DNA of 64,000 bases, taken from NCBI GenBank assembly GCA_943371965.1, contig CALRWV020000004.1, positions 62,001 through 126,000 on the forward strand, read 5' to 3'. The position numbers were made by a program, and so were the translations under genes. This document shows positions 36,499-47,000 of the stretch, piece by piece. Within the stretch, counting starts at the first letter, position 1; each line of letters starts with the position of its first letter. Origin of the DNA: CALRWV02 sp943371965 (GTDB taxonomy: Bacteria; Bacteroidota; JABWAT01). A model generated the notes under the pieces. The model was not told the origin of the DNA and searched no databases. It saw nothing but the letters and a program-made list of their open reading frames with translations.

Positions 36499-36693
36499 AA
36501 TATAAGATCTACGAAATGGTATAAAAACGGCCTCAGAGAGTACATTATTAATTTGTTAGGTCACATTCTCAATGGAAATAATTTAGTCACTTAAAGTTTA
36601 TTTCTCTGAATGATAAATTTAGTTGATAATATGAACTATAGAAATTATAAAAAATACCATTTAAAATGCAACAAAACATAAATGAGATAAAAT

Positions 36694-38139
36694 ATGAAAT
36701 TGACGCAAATCCAAATAAACAACTTTAGAAGCATAAAGGAATTAATATTTAATATTATTCCAGTGTCCGATAGTAATACTTATACCCTTCTTGGTATAAA
36801 TGAATCAGGAAAAAGTAATTTTCTAAAAGCCATCCATTCAATCGAAAGTGATATTATTGTATATCCTCAAGATTTTTATGATGATACCAAAGAAGTTGAA
36901 CTTTCTCTGAAATATCAATTGTCAGTTGAGGAGAATAATGAACTCAAAGAAGAATTATCAACTAAATATAAATTCGACGAGAATATTTTACAGAAGATAG
37001 AAATTAGTGATATTGATATAAAAATTAAATTCAGTCCTTCAAACCCAACTGCAAAGACAACTACTGAGGTTGTGAAATTTAAAGAAATAATTTTCGAAAA
37101 ATATACATATGATCCAACAGAAAATATTGTAAAAGAAAAGATAGTTATAACTCAAGAAGATTTTAATATTGAACTATTTTTTCATAATATTTTGCCGTTA
37201 TATTTCTGGAAAATATCTCATCACATAACTTTTTGGAAATCCAGTCCTGAATATTTAATTTCTGAAGAAATAGATTTAGCTGTGTTTGCTATCTCGCCTG
37301 GCGAGGTTTCAATTCCACTTCAAAACTGTTTTGAATTAGCGGAAATAACTGATATTCCTAAAGAAATTGCGAAACTCAATAACTCTGTTTCTATTCAAAA
37401 TCTTGAAGACAAACTTGGTGATAGCGTTACTGCCCATATTAATAAAGTATGGCCAGAACATCCAATAAAAATAAAATTCAAAATTAATTACAATAAATTA
37501 ACATTTTTAATTGAGGACAATGAGGTAAAATATAAAGTAAAAACAACCAACCAAAGAAGTGATGGTTTTAGACAGTTCATTTCATTCTTGTTAACCTTGT
37601 CAGCAGAAAACTTAACTGAAGAATTGCAAAACTCCATTCTTCTATTGGACGAACCGGAAACCCACTTGCATCCAAGTGCTCAGATAAATCTAAAAAACGA
37701 ATTAATTAAAATATCTCAAAACGAAAATAACAATATTGTGTTTTTTGCGACTCATTCAAATTATATGATCGACAAAAGCAATATTGATAGATGTTATAAA
37801 GTATTCAAGAAAGAAAATTCAAAAACTGAATTAGAAATAATTGAAAAAACTAACACCTCTTACTCTGAAGTAAACTATAAAATATTTGAAATTGCCACTA
37901 ATGATTACCACAATGAATTATATGGGTACTTAGAAGATATTGATGTTAGTAAGCTAAATAGTCTTGAAAAAAATAAAATTTGGATTAATGAGAAAACAGG
38001 AAAGTCTGAGCAAGTTTCACTCGCCAAATATATAAGACACTCTATACACCACCCTGAAAACACTTCAAATATAAAATTTTCGGAAGATGAACTTAAAAAA
38101 TCGATCGATATCTTACAAAAACTAAAATACAATGAATAG
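36694..38139 (+). CDS. RecF/OLD-like AAA ATPase, possible defence protein
   Basis: The 481-aa protein starts with the SMC/RecF-type N-terminus KLTQIQINNFRSIKEL, has Walker A GINESGKSN at about residue 34 and Walker B ILLLDEPETHLHP with D319, followed by FFATHSNYMID. This is the AAA_15/AAA_21 group to which OLD, GajA and PtuA belong. No TOPRIM nuclease domain follows; the last 100 residues contain a YIRHSIHHPENT motif of unknown role. No obvious partner gene is adjacent. Its place beside a restriction-modification cassette and a Fic gene suggests phage defence, but that is inference. Confidence 0.75.
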   Translation: MKLTQIQINNFRSIKELIFNIIPVSDSNTYTLLGINESGKSNFLKAIHSIESDIIVYPQDFYDDTKEVELSLKYQLSVEENNELKEELSTKYKFDENILQKIEISDIDIKIKFSPSNPTAKTTTEVVKFKEIIFEKYTYDPTENIVKEKIVITQEDFNIELFFHNILPLYFWKISHHITFWKSSPEYLISEEIDLAVFAISPGEVSIPLQNCFELAEITDIPKEIAKLNNSVSIQNLEDKLGDSVTAHINKVWPEHPIKIKFKINYNKLTFLIEDNEVKYKVKTTNQRSDGFRQFISFLLTLSAENLTEELQNSILLLDEPETHLHPSAQINLKNELIKISQNENNNIVFFATHSNYMIDKSNIDRCYKVFKKENSKTELEIIEKTNTSYSEVNYKIFEIATNDYHNELYGYLEDIDVSKLNSLEKNKIWINEKTGKSEQVSLAKYIRHSIHHPENTSNIKFSEDELKKSIDILQKLKYNE

Positions 38140-38305
38140 TATTTCAATTGACTGGAAATATTATAAAATATGAGTTTCATTTTCCACAAATAGTTTGGTA
38201 TTTAATTAAAGTTATTTTCTGTAAATGAGCAATTCCATTAATAAACTTAAACTTCTTAAATACTCTTACCCTTAACTATCCTCATTCAATAAACCACCCA
38301 ATACC

Positions 38306-38749
38306 ATGAAACTCTTCCTAACTACTCTTCTTCTTCTAACAACACTCCATCTCCACGCTCAGGAAACTTTTTCCAATGAAAAGCAATCAGCCCAAAAAGC
38401 GGTGACTGATTTTTTTCAATCACTAGCAGATCGTGATCCGGAGAAATTGAAACTTTACTGCACACCGGATGTTCTGATTCTGGAAAGCGGCTCTGTCTGG
38501 AACCTGGATACTCTGGTACAAAAAATATCCAAGATTACTGCCCCAAATTTCAAACGTGTCAATTCAATTGAATTTTTGGATACCAATATCACCAGTGAAG
38601 TTGCGTGGATCTCGTTTTACAACATGGCAGAAATCACCCTGAATGAAAAACAGATTTCCGTCAAGTGGCTTGAGACTGCCATTCTGGTCAAAGAAAAAGG
38701 TCAGTGGAAACTCAGAACACTTCATTCCACAACCCTGAAAAGAAGTTAG
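38306..38749 (+). CDS. Secreted NTF2-like (SnoaL/DUF4440-type) protein
   Basis: The 147-aa protein has a signal peptide (MKLFLTTLLLLTTLHLHAQ) and a single NTF2-like domain starting with the helix AVTDFFQSLADRDPEKLKLY. The domain ends with the strand pattern VKEKGQWKLRTLHST, typical of DUF4440/SnoaL-like proteins. No catalytic residues can be assigned. It is monocistronic; the function is unknown. Confidence 0.75.
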   Translation: MKLFLTTLLLLTTLHLHAQETFSNEKQSAQKAVTDFFQSLADRDPEKLKLYCTPDVLILESGSVWNLDTLVQKISKITAPNFKRVNSIEFLDTNITSEVAWISFYNMAEITLNEKQISVKWLETAILVKEKGQWKLRTLHSTTLKRS

Positions 38750-39338
38750 TCCGCAAATCAGATTTGGAAAAAGTCCTACCAGCATCCCGGTAAATCAGGT
38801 TGTGATGTTGTCAAATTCCGTCAACACCATCTTATCAAAACAGAAATCTTTTATAATTATGATAAAACCATGAACGGCGCAGTTCGCTGAATCCGCACGG
38901 AAAACTGTATTTTGCATGGGATTTGTTTGGCATCATTTGTGAGCGCTGAAACGGGAATCGCAATTTCCTGTTAACATAAAAGAAATCATTTCTTTGTTTT
39001 CGTGAGTAGGACGGACATTCAGAAAAATCCATTTTGAAAGAATTTAACCAAAATAATGCATTAGAGAATAAGGATTGTCATCCTCGCGAAAGCGGGGATC
39101 CATTCTTCAATTGTCTACCACAAATAAAAGTCATGGATTTGTTACACAGAACTAACGTTTCCCATTTTCATGGGAATGACAACAGTTTTATTAAATGCAT
39201 AAAAATGGATTGAATTCTGAGACAGACAATCACATGGTGATCCCTTCGGGAGAATGTCTGTCCTACTTTAATGCAAATTCAAAACAGCTTATCAAAAAAA
39301 TTACCATCACCTATTTTTCAGCACAGAAAAAAAACATC
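38750..39338 (+). promoter_or_regulatory. Regulatory region and inserted repeats before the second mannan block
   Basis: This 589-bp gap has no gene. It contains TTATCA (38832) and TGATAA (38860) half-sites and the shared TGGCATCATTTGTGA element (38928-38942). Beyond it lie repeats: a hairpin-type element with CTCGCGAAAGCGGGGATCC at about 39085, and an inverted pair GTAGGACGGACATTC (39007-39021) / GAATGTCTGTCCTAC (39252-39266). The repeats appear to have pushed the promoter about 400 bp away from the GH5-like gene. Confidence 0.45.
38928..38942 (+). promoter_or_regulatory. Shared TGGCAY-N6-GTGA element, copy before the GH5-like gene
   Basis: TGGCATCATTTGTGA is the same as the elements at 47831 and 53393 except for one base. 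It may be part of a promoter or an activator site. Confidence 0.4.
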
Positions 39339-41048
39339 ATGAAAATACTTAAAATAAAACTTGCCCTCTTTTTAATCCTTGCCGTGTGCAGTGTTTCAAC
39401 AGCCCAGATCAAACAGGCCATTTTGAAAACGGAAAAAGTCCAGCAATTTGGAAAAGCGGAATGGGACATCCAACTGACCGGAGAGTGGAGCAATCCGTAT
39501 CTGATGGAAGATATCGCGTTGGATATGCTGTTGACTTCACCTTCCGGAAAAACGGTGACCGTTCCCTGTTTCTATCAGTCAGGTGAAAGCGGAAAACTGT
39601 CTGACTGGAAAGCCAGATTCACGGCACAGGAAAAGGGAAATTATTCAGTCACCTTCAGATTGGCAAAAAAGGGAAAGACAATCCAGGAATATCCCGCAGC
39701 AAAATTTGAATCGGTTGCATCCGGTAAAAAAGGAATTCTTCATCCAAACGACACCTACACGTTCAAATTCGATAACGGTGAGCTGTTCAGGGGAATCGGC
39801 GAAAATCTCTGCTGGGAAGCACGGAGCAATGACGACTCCAAATATTTCAAAACGCTGCATGAAAATGAAAGGTTTAATTACGAATTTCTGCTGAACAAAC
39901 TGGCAACAAACGGCGGCAATTACACCCGCATCTGGATGTGTCCGTGGAATTTTCCGCTGGAATGGAAAACCGTCAGTCCCAACACCAACAGATATACCAA
40001 CAGCGATGAATATTACAATCCGAGTGCCATCAGAAAACTGGACAGGTTATTTGAGTTGTCAGACTCACTCGGCATTTACATCATGCTGACCCTTTCAGGC
40101 GGACACAGTTTTGAAACCGGAAATTATTCAATCAAAACGGTCGGTTTTGCAGTGAATGACAGTGACTTTTTTGTCAACACAAAATCGAAAGAGCAGTATA
40201 AAAACAAATTGCGTTACCTGATAGCACGTTGGGGTTACAGCTCGAGCATTGGGGCGTGGGAATTTTTCAATGAAGTTGATTATCTGTCGTTCGGCAAAAA
40301 TCCAAATGACAACTCACGTCAGAAAGCGGTAACGGCATGGCATGATGAAATGAGTACTTATTTAAAGCAAAATGATCCGTACGGACATTTGGTTACCACC
40401 AGTATTTCGCACCGTGATGTTGAGGGTTTGAATTCCATAAAAAACATAGATTTCAACCAGAAACACATTTATAAAAATACGGCGGGAATTCCGTCAACCA
40501 TTGTTAATTACACGAAGAGTTACGGCAAACCGTATGTGATTGGTGAGTTTGGTTATGAATGGGATTGGAGCAAGGATTTTGACCAGTTCGCCGAGAATAT
40601 GGACAGTGATTTCAAACGGGGATTGTGGTTAGGTTTGTTTTCGCCAACACCGATTCTGCCGATGAGCTGGTGGTGGGAATATTTTGAAAACCGCGGTCTA
40701 ATGGAGTATTTCAAACGTGTCCGTGAAATTTCCGATCTCATGATGAAATCAGGCAAGGGTTCTTTTGAACCAATTGAAGTGACTGCTTCACAAACTGGAA
40801 TCACCGTTTACAGTGTGAAATGCGGAAACCAAATTTTTATTTATCTGTTCAATCCTACCGGAGAAGCAGCAACAACTTCGGTCGATCTTGCCGGAAATCA
40901 GCTTCCCCAAAAAATGAGTCTATTTACCTGCGAAACCGGTTCATATTCCAGTTCCAGTCAATTTGAACTGAACGGCGGAAAACTGAAACTGATGAATATT
41001 GATCTGACAGCAAAATCAGATAAAGTTGTTATACTGGATTTGAAGTGA
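39339..41048 (+). CDS. DUF5060/GH5-like glycoside hydrolase
   Basis: The frame is open from 39195, but the signal peptide (MKILKIKLALFLILAVCSVSTAQ) starts at the ATG at 39339, giving 569 aa. Residues about 25-140 form a DUF5060-like beta domain. A GH5-type barrel follows, with FRGIGENLCWEA, acid/base E312 in WEFFNEVDY and nucleophile E403 in VIGEFGYEW. The C-terminus is a small beta domain. It is likely a mannan- or glucomannan-acting hydrolase, judged from neighbours; exact specificity is not visible. Its stop codon overlaps or nearly touches the next GH2 gene, so the two are co-transcribed. Confidence 0.78.
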   Translation: MKILKIKLALFLILAVCSVSTAQIKQAILKTEKVQQFGKAEWDIQLTGEWSNPYLMEDIALDMLLTSPSGKTVTVPCFYQSGESGKLSDWKARFTAQEKGNYSVTFRLAKKGKTIQEYPAAKFESVASGKKGILHPNDTYTFKFDNGELFRGIGENLCWEARSNDDSKYFKTLHENERFNYEFLLNKLATNGGNYTRIWMCPWNFPLEWKTVSPNTNRYTNSDEYYNPSAIRKLDRLFELSDSLGIYIMLTLSGGHSFETGNYSIKTVGFAVNDSDFFVNTKSKEQYKNKLRYLIARWGYSSSIGAWEFFNEVDYLSFGKNPNDNSRQKAVTAWHDEMSTYLKQNDPYGHLVTTSISHRDVEGLNSIKNIDFNQKHIYKNTAGIPSTIVNYTKSYGKPYVIGEFGYEWDWSKDFDQFAENMDSDFKRGLWLGLFSPTPILPMSWWWEYFENRGLMEYFKRVREISDLMMKSGKGSFEPIEVTASQTGITVYSVKCGNQIFIYLFNPTGEAATTSVDLAGNQLPQKMSLFTCETGSYSSSSQFELNGGKLKLMNIDLTAKSDKVVILDLK

Positions 41049-41053
41049 ATGGA

Positions 41054-44000
41054 ATGATGAGACTGAAACTGTTATTCATTTCGATGTTGTGTTTTCTTCC
41101 GTTTCTGTTCTGCACTTCATTTGCACAGACCAATCTTGCACTCAACAGGGCAGCATATCACTCATCCGCAGCCAACTACAACAATACGGCACATCTGGCA
41201 ACGGATGGTCACCTTTCTACGTGGTGGGAAAGCGGTGAATCGGACACAGCATGGATTTATGTTGATTTGGGTTCGGTTTGCACCATCAGTGAAATAAAAC
41301 CGGTCTGGGGTTCCACTTATGCAACCCGTTTTTCGGTTCAGGTTTCGGTTGACGGGCGCAGTGAAAATCCGCTTAACTGGAAAGACTGTTTTGAAGAAAA
41401 TTCTGGAACAGGAAAAAACGGAACCATTAAACTGAACGGTGAAAAAGCAAGATTTGTCAGACTGAACTGTTTTCAGAAATCTGGAAAAGGTGGTTATGTC
41501 CTGACTGAATTTGAGATTTATGGAACAGGAAACCATCAGCCTTCAGTTTCGCAAAAACAGGAAATGCCGAAAGACGGAAAACTTTCATTGAACGGTGGCA
41601 ACTGGAAACTCATGCGGCAATCTTTTGTTGACGAGGATGGCGGTAAAATTTCCAAACCAACCTACAACGACAGCAATTGGATTCCTGCAACAGTACCTGG
41701 AACGGTTCTAACAAGTTACTTCAATCTGGGCGCAATTCCCGACCCGCTTTACGGTGACCAGCAACTTCAGATTTCAGACAATTTTTTTACGTCCAATTTC
41801 TGGTACCGGAAAACATTTCAGGTCCAGGCAGAATTTACGGGAAAAAAACTGTGGCTGAATTTTGACGGCATCAACTGGAAGGCGGAGATTTATGTTGATG
41901 GTGTGAAGGCCGGAAGAATTGACGGAGCCTATATCCGCGGAAAATTTGATATCACCGGTTTTGTAAAAGAAGGCGGTGAACATACCCTTGCCGTTTTGAT
42001 TTATAAAAATGACAATCCAGGAGCAGTTACAGAACAGCATTTAAAAGACCCAGACGGCAACGGTGGAATTATTGGGTTGGACAGTCCAACCATTCTTGCA
42101 AGTATCGGATGGAATTGGATACCAACCATCCGTGGAAGAAATACCGGAATCTGGAGCAATGTTTTTCTGAGCACTACAGAAGCTGTTTCCATTCTTGATC
42201 CTTTCGTTAAAACTGAGTTCAATTTACCGGACACCACGCAGTCTGATCTTTCGCTTGAAGTTGCATTGCAGAACAGCAGTAATGCCGACATCAGCGGAGT
42301 GCTGGTTGGAAATTTCAATTCGGTTCAGTTTGAACATACTGTCTCGCTGAAAGCAAATGAAACCAAAATTGTCTATCTGGATAAAAAAAGTTTTCCCCAA
42401 TTATCGGTTAAAAATCCGAAGCTGTGGTGGCCCAACGGATACGGAAATCAAAATCTGGAAACATTGAAAATTCAATTCAAGATCGGTGGGAAAATTTCAG
42501 ATCAAAAAGATGTTGTGTTTGGTTTCAGAAAATATACCTACACAGTTAACAGTGGAAATTTGAGTCTAAGTGTCAACGGAGTTCCGGTTGTTGTCAGGGG
42601 CGGAAACTGGGGAATGCCGGAAGCCATGCTCAGATGCGGTCCAGAACGGTATGACCTGCTTGTTAGGCTTCACCGCGACATGAATTTCAACATGATCAGA
42701 AACTGGATTGGAATGACAGGTGACGATGCCTTTTATGAGTCGTGCGATAAATACGGACTGATGATCTGGGATGATTTCTGGCTGGCAAATCCGGTGGACG
42801 GTCCGCATCCATCCAACAACAGCTTGTTTATGGATAATGTTGCAGATAAAATCAAAAGGCGCAGAAACAACGCCTCATTGGCCATTTGGTGCGGCAGAAA
42901 TGAAGGGTATCCACCTGCTGTTCTGGATTCCTCAATGAGAGTGTGTCTTTCAGAACTTGATAATTCCAGATATTATGTTTCCAGTTCTGCACATTTGCCG
43001 GTTACCGGATTGGGACCTTACGAAACCAAATCGCCAACCTGGTATTTCCGGAACCGCGGCGAAACTTTCCACACCGAACAGGGAATTGTTGCTTTTCCAT
43101 CCATTGAAACTTTGAAAGAAATGATGCCGGAAAAAAATTGGTGGCCCATCAATGATATGTGGGGCAAACATGATTGGACACAGCCCAGAGTTCAGATTTT
43201 TACAGATGACATGAACCGGTTATATGGACAAGCGAACAGCCTCGAAGATTTTTGCAGAAAAGCGCAATTTCTGAATTATGCAGGACCCAAAGCGATGATG
43301 GAAACCTGGCAGAGCAAACGCGGTGGCGGTGTTCTTCTCTGGATGAGTCATCCGGCCTGGCCATCGCTGATTTGTCAGACTTACGATTACTATTTTGAAC
43401 CCACTGCCGCTTTTTTTGCCATCAAAAAAGGAAGTGAACCGCTTCATGTTTTCTGGCGTTCGGATAGTGATGATGTTCAGGTTTCAAACAACCTGAATAA
43501 AAGTTTCAGTGGTTATACGGTCAAATCCTTTCTCTATGATTTTTCCGGAAAACTGGTTTCCGAAAGAAAAGTGAAATCCACTCTTCAGCCCAATTCAACG
43601 GCCGCCTTTTTCAAAATGGAATTTCCTGAAACTATCTCACAGGTGCATTTCATTAAACTGCAGCTGACAGATAAAAATGGAAACGTGGAGTCGGATAACT
43701 TTTACTGGAGAAGCAAAAACGACGGTGATTTTAAAACCCTGAATGAATTGCCACAGGCTATGATCAGCTCTTATTCTGTTTCAGCAGGGAATCCTGAAAA
43801 CGGGAAATTAAAGGTTACGATAAAAAACAGTACATTTCAAATTGCATTACTAATTCGGTTGAAACTGGTGCAGTCTGAAAGCGGAAAACGGGTGCTGCCG
43901 GTTTTTTACTCTGACAATTATTTTTCACTTGTCCCCGGTGAAGTCAAAGAAGTGGAAATCAGTTTTGACAGAAAATTGTTGGATGGGAAACAGCCCGAAT

Positions 44001-44056
44001 TGAAAATGGAAGGCTGGAATATTCAAACGCAGAACGTGGAAATAAAAAATCTGTAA
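41054..44056 (+). CDS. GH2 exo-glycosidase (CsxA/mannosidase-like) with F5/8-type binding domain
   Basis: Start candidates are GTG 41045, ATG 41054 and ATG 41057; I use 41054 (1000 aa). After the signal peptide, residues about 30-165 form a discoidin-like F5/8 type C (CBM32-like) domain (TDGHLSTWWESGESD). The GH2 part has the sandwich motif WIPATVPGTVLTSYF, acid/base E617 in WCGRNEGYPP and nucleophile E675 in FHTEQGIVAFPS. The closest subfamily is that of exo-beta-glucosaminidase and mannosylglycoprotein endo-beta-mannosidase. In this locus it probably acts on mannosyl or glucosaminyl ends. It lies between a GH5-like gene and another GH2 gene. Confidence 0.82.
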   Translation: MMRLKLLFISMLCFLPFLFCTSFAQTNLALNRAAYHSSAANYNNTAHLATDGHLSTWWESGESDTAWIYVDLGSVCTISEIKPVWGSTYATRFSVQVSVDGRSENPLNWKDCFEENSGTGKNGTIKLNGEKARFVRLNCFQKSGKGGYVLTEFEIYGTGNHQPSVSQKQEMPKDGKLSLNGGNWKLMRQSFVDEDGGKISKPTYNDSNWIPATVPGTVLTSYFNLGAIPDPLYGDQQLQISDNFFTSNFWYRKTFQVQAEFTGKKLWLNFDGINWKAEIYVDGVKAGRIDGAYIRGKFDITGFVKEGGEHTLAVLIYKNDNPGAVTEQHLKDPDGNGGIIGLDSPTILASIGWNWIPTIRGRNTGIWSNVFLSTTEAVSILDPFVKTEFNLPDTTQSDLSLEVALQNSSNADISGVLVGNFNSVQFEHTVSLKANETKIVYLDKKSFPQLSVKNPKLWWPNGYGNQNLETLKIQFKIGGKISDQKDVVFGFRKYTYTVNSGNLSLSVNGVPVVVRGGNWGMPEAMLRCGPERYDLLVRLHRDMNFNMIRNWIGMTGDDAFYESCDKYGLMIWDDFWLANPVDGPHPSNNSLFMDNVADKIKRRRNNASLAIWCGRNEGYPPAVLDSSMRVCLSELDNSRYYVSSSAHLPVTGLGPYETKSPTWYFRNRGETFHTEQGIVAFPSIETLKEMMPEKNWWPINDMWGKHDWTQPRVQIFTDDMNRLYGQANSLEDFCRKAQFLNYAGPKAMMETWQSKRGGGVLLWMSHPAWPSLICQTYDYYFEPTAAFFAIKKGSEPLHVFWRSDSDDVQVSNNLNKSFSGYTVKSFLYDFSGKLVSERKVKSTLQPNSTAAFFKMEFPETISQVHFIKLQLTDKNGNVESDNFYWRSKNDGDFKTLNELPQAMISSYSVSAGNPENGKLKVTIKNSTFQIALLIRLKLVQSESGKRVLPVFYSDNYFSLVPGEVKEVEISFDRKLLDGKQPELKMEGWNIQTQNVEIKNL

Positions 44057-44095
44057 CAGGATAACGGAAAAAAGTTTAAACAACAACTGAAATGA

Positions 44096-47000
44096 ATGGA
44101 AAGCAGAAAAATGAAATCCGTAAGAATTGAAATGGCAAAAAATATCCAACTTAAATGGGTTCTGCTGACAGCAGTATTCCTTGTTTTTTCAGGAACCCTG
44201 ATGTCACAGACAGCAGTCAATTTATATTCACCGCGCAACGGAATGACCCTTTCCAACAACATGCCAACTTTTTCCTGGCAGAAAACGGATTGTGACTTTT
44301 ACGAAATTGTCGTCGATGAAATTAAAATGGGAACTGTACCTTCCGGACAAAATTCCTATGTTCCCTTTCCCCTTTCTTTCGGCACTCACACCTGGAAAGT
44401 CATTGCCGTCAGCGGGAACAACCGGATTGAATCCCAGCCTCAAAGTCTAACCATTGACGATAAACCTCTTTCCGTTGTACCCGATCAATCCATCCTGATC
44501 AGAAACGGATGGAAAGTGAAATCGTCACTGGAAGTTGGGGATGATGGAAAAAAACTGTCACAACCCGGTGTTGATACCAAATCATGGGCAGTGACAAGTG
44601 TACCGGCTACAGTTCTAACAGCTTTGGTCAGAAATGGAATTTATCCGAATCCCTATATTGGAACCAACAATATGCTGATTCCGGATATCAGCGATGAATA
44701 CAATCAGGAAAATGATCTGCTGAAATACAGCCACATTCCAAGAAAAAATCCATGGAAAAAGCCGTATTGGTACCGGACCGAATTTGATGGTTCTGCAACT
44801 CTGAAGGGAAAACATATTTGGCTGAATTTCGGAGAGTTGAATTACAAAGCACAAATCTGGTTGAATGGAATTCTGATTGCTGATACCACAGAAGCAGTAG
44901 GAATGGAACGTCAATTCAGGTTCGACATAACTTCCGCTTTCAGGAAAACAGATAAAAACAGTTTGGCAGTTGCAATTTATCCGCCTAACCATCCCGGAAA
45001 ACCTGCACCTGATCCGCTGACACCGCTTGCAGATCCGGGAACCAATATGGCGGATGGGGTTATCAGCCGTGATTATACCAAATGGGATGTTATGGGTTGG
45101 GATTGGCAGCCTTCAATCCGCGACCGTGATATGGGAATTACGGAAGATGTTTTTATTTCAAGTACGGATGACGTTGAACTTCAGAATCTTTTTGTGACGT
45201 CGAAACTGTCTCTGCCTGATACAACGGCAGCAGAACTCACTGTTTCCATTGAACTTGTTAGCTATTCAGAGGCAGAAGAATCGGGCTCCATTCAGGTTTC
45301 AGTCAAAAACGGAGCTGATTCCATTTCTTTCACCGATAATTTCCGAATAGCTCCCAATTCCACTTCGGAACTGATTTGGGACAGAAATAAAATTGAAAAA
45401 CTGAAACTGTCAAATCCGAAATTGTGGTGGCCTTCCGGTTACGGTCAGCAGAATCTGTATGAAGTTAAGGTAACTGCCCTAACAAAAACGCAGATGGCTT
45501 CTTCTGTTAAAACAAATGTCGGAATCCGGGAAGTAGAAACGTATATCGGCAACAGGGAACGGGTTTACAAAATCAATGGAAGGGAAATTTATCCCAAAGG
45601 CGGCAACTGGGTTATTGATATGATGCTGAACTGGACTGCGTCACGGTATGAAAAGGAAATTCTTCTTACCAAAAATGCCAACCTGAATATTCTGAGAGTT
45701 TGGGGTCCGACCGGAGTTGCACCGAAACCGTTTTATGAAGCCGCTGATAAATATGGAATTTTAATCTGGCAGGATTTTCTGAACGATTTCTGGGGGACAT
45801 TCAAAAACACTCCCGGCTATCAACCGGAAATTTCGCTTTTCGAAACAGCAACAGTTGGAATTGTGAAGAAGTACCGCAACCATCCGTCACTGATTATCTG
45901 GTGCGGCGGCAATGAAGGACCGAATCCACGGGAAGATCTCATTGTAAACTCCATTTTGAAAAAATACGACAGCAGACAATTCCGTCACTACCTCAAACAG
46001 TCAGACGGTGATGGACTTCATGGTGGCGGTCCTTACCATACTCTTGAACCCAAAGATTATTTCACCCACAAAAAGCTAACAGGTTTCAGCAGTGAAATTG
46101 GTCCGAGCGGAATTCCGGAAATTCAGAGCATTGAAAAGTTCATGCCTGATAAAGCAAAAACATGGATGCCGGGACGTTTTCCGCTTGATGGTGTGTGGGC
46201 TTTCCACGATGCCAATGACTGGCCCGGTTCTGATTCACGCAAGTTTACTTCGTATGACAATATGGTCAGGAATTATTATGGTGCACCGGATACTTCGAAC
46301 CTGATTTCCGGTTTCAGGGATTACATTGAAAAATGCCAGATCGTCAACTATGATGTGTACCGTTCAAGCATTGAATCCATCAACCGTCAGTTATGGAAAA
46401 CCTCGAGCGGAATTTTACTGTGGAAAGCCAATTCAAGTTGGCCAAGCATGACGTGGCAGGTTTATGACTGGTATCTGCAGTCACATGCCGGTTATTATGG
46501 AACGAAAAAAGCGTCTGAGCTTCTTCACGTTCAGTTCAACAGAGATGACCGGAGTGTCTCGTTTCTGAATCTGCTGAACAGGAAATTGGATGCCGTCAAT
46601 TTAACTGCAACACTGTATGATTCTTCATTGAATTCCGTCTGGACGGAAAGTAAGGTCATTGTTTCTGAAATCAATTCTCCTTCAAATTCGGGAATAGTTG
46701 TTCCGGAAAGTAAAAGGGTTGAATTTCTGAAGCTGACCGCAAAGGATGGAAATGGAATTCTTCTTTCCGATAATTTTTACTGGCTGAATGAGTCGAACAA
46801 TTTCAAAATACTGAATGATCTTCCATCGCCAAAATTAGAAGTAAGTACGAAATCAGTTTCTGTAAATGGAAAAATGAAATATGAGGTTGAAGTTACAAAT
46901 TCCGGAAAAACACTTGCATTTCAGGTCGCGTTGAAAGTTGTTGGAAAGGATTCAAATCAGGAACTGCTTCCGTCTTTCTGGACAGATAATTATTTGCATC

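Noticed and set aside
36555..36561. GTTAGGT before the ATPase gene as a possible third cassette start box
   Set aside because: It fits GTTRRRY, but no ACCTAAC follows the gene and neither the shared leader nor the 3' element is present.
39077..39190. Hairpin element with CTCGCGAAAGCGGGGATCC as a terminator or riboswitch
   Set aside because: It is a common dispersed repeat form, with no gene ending just upstream and no ligand-domain structure that I recognise.
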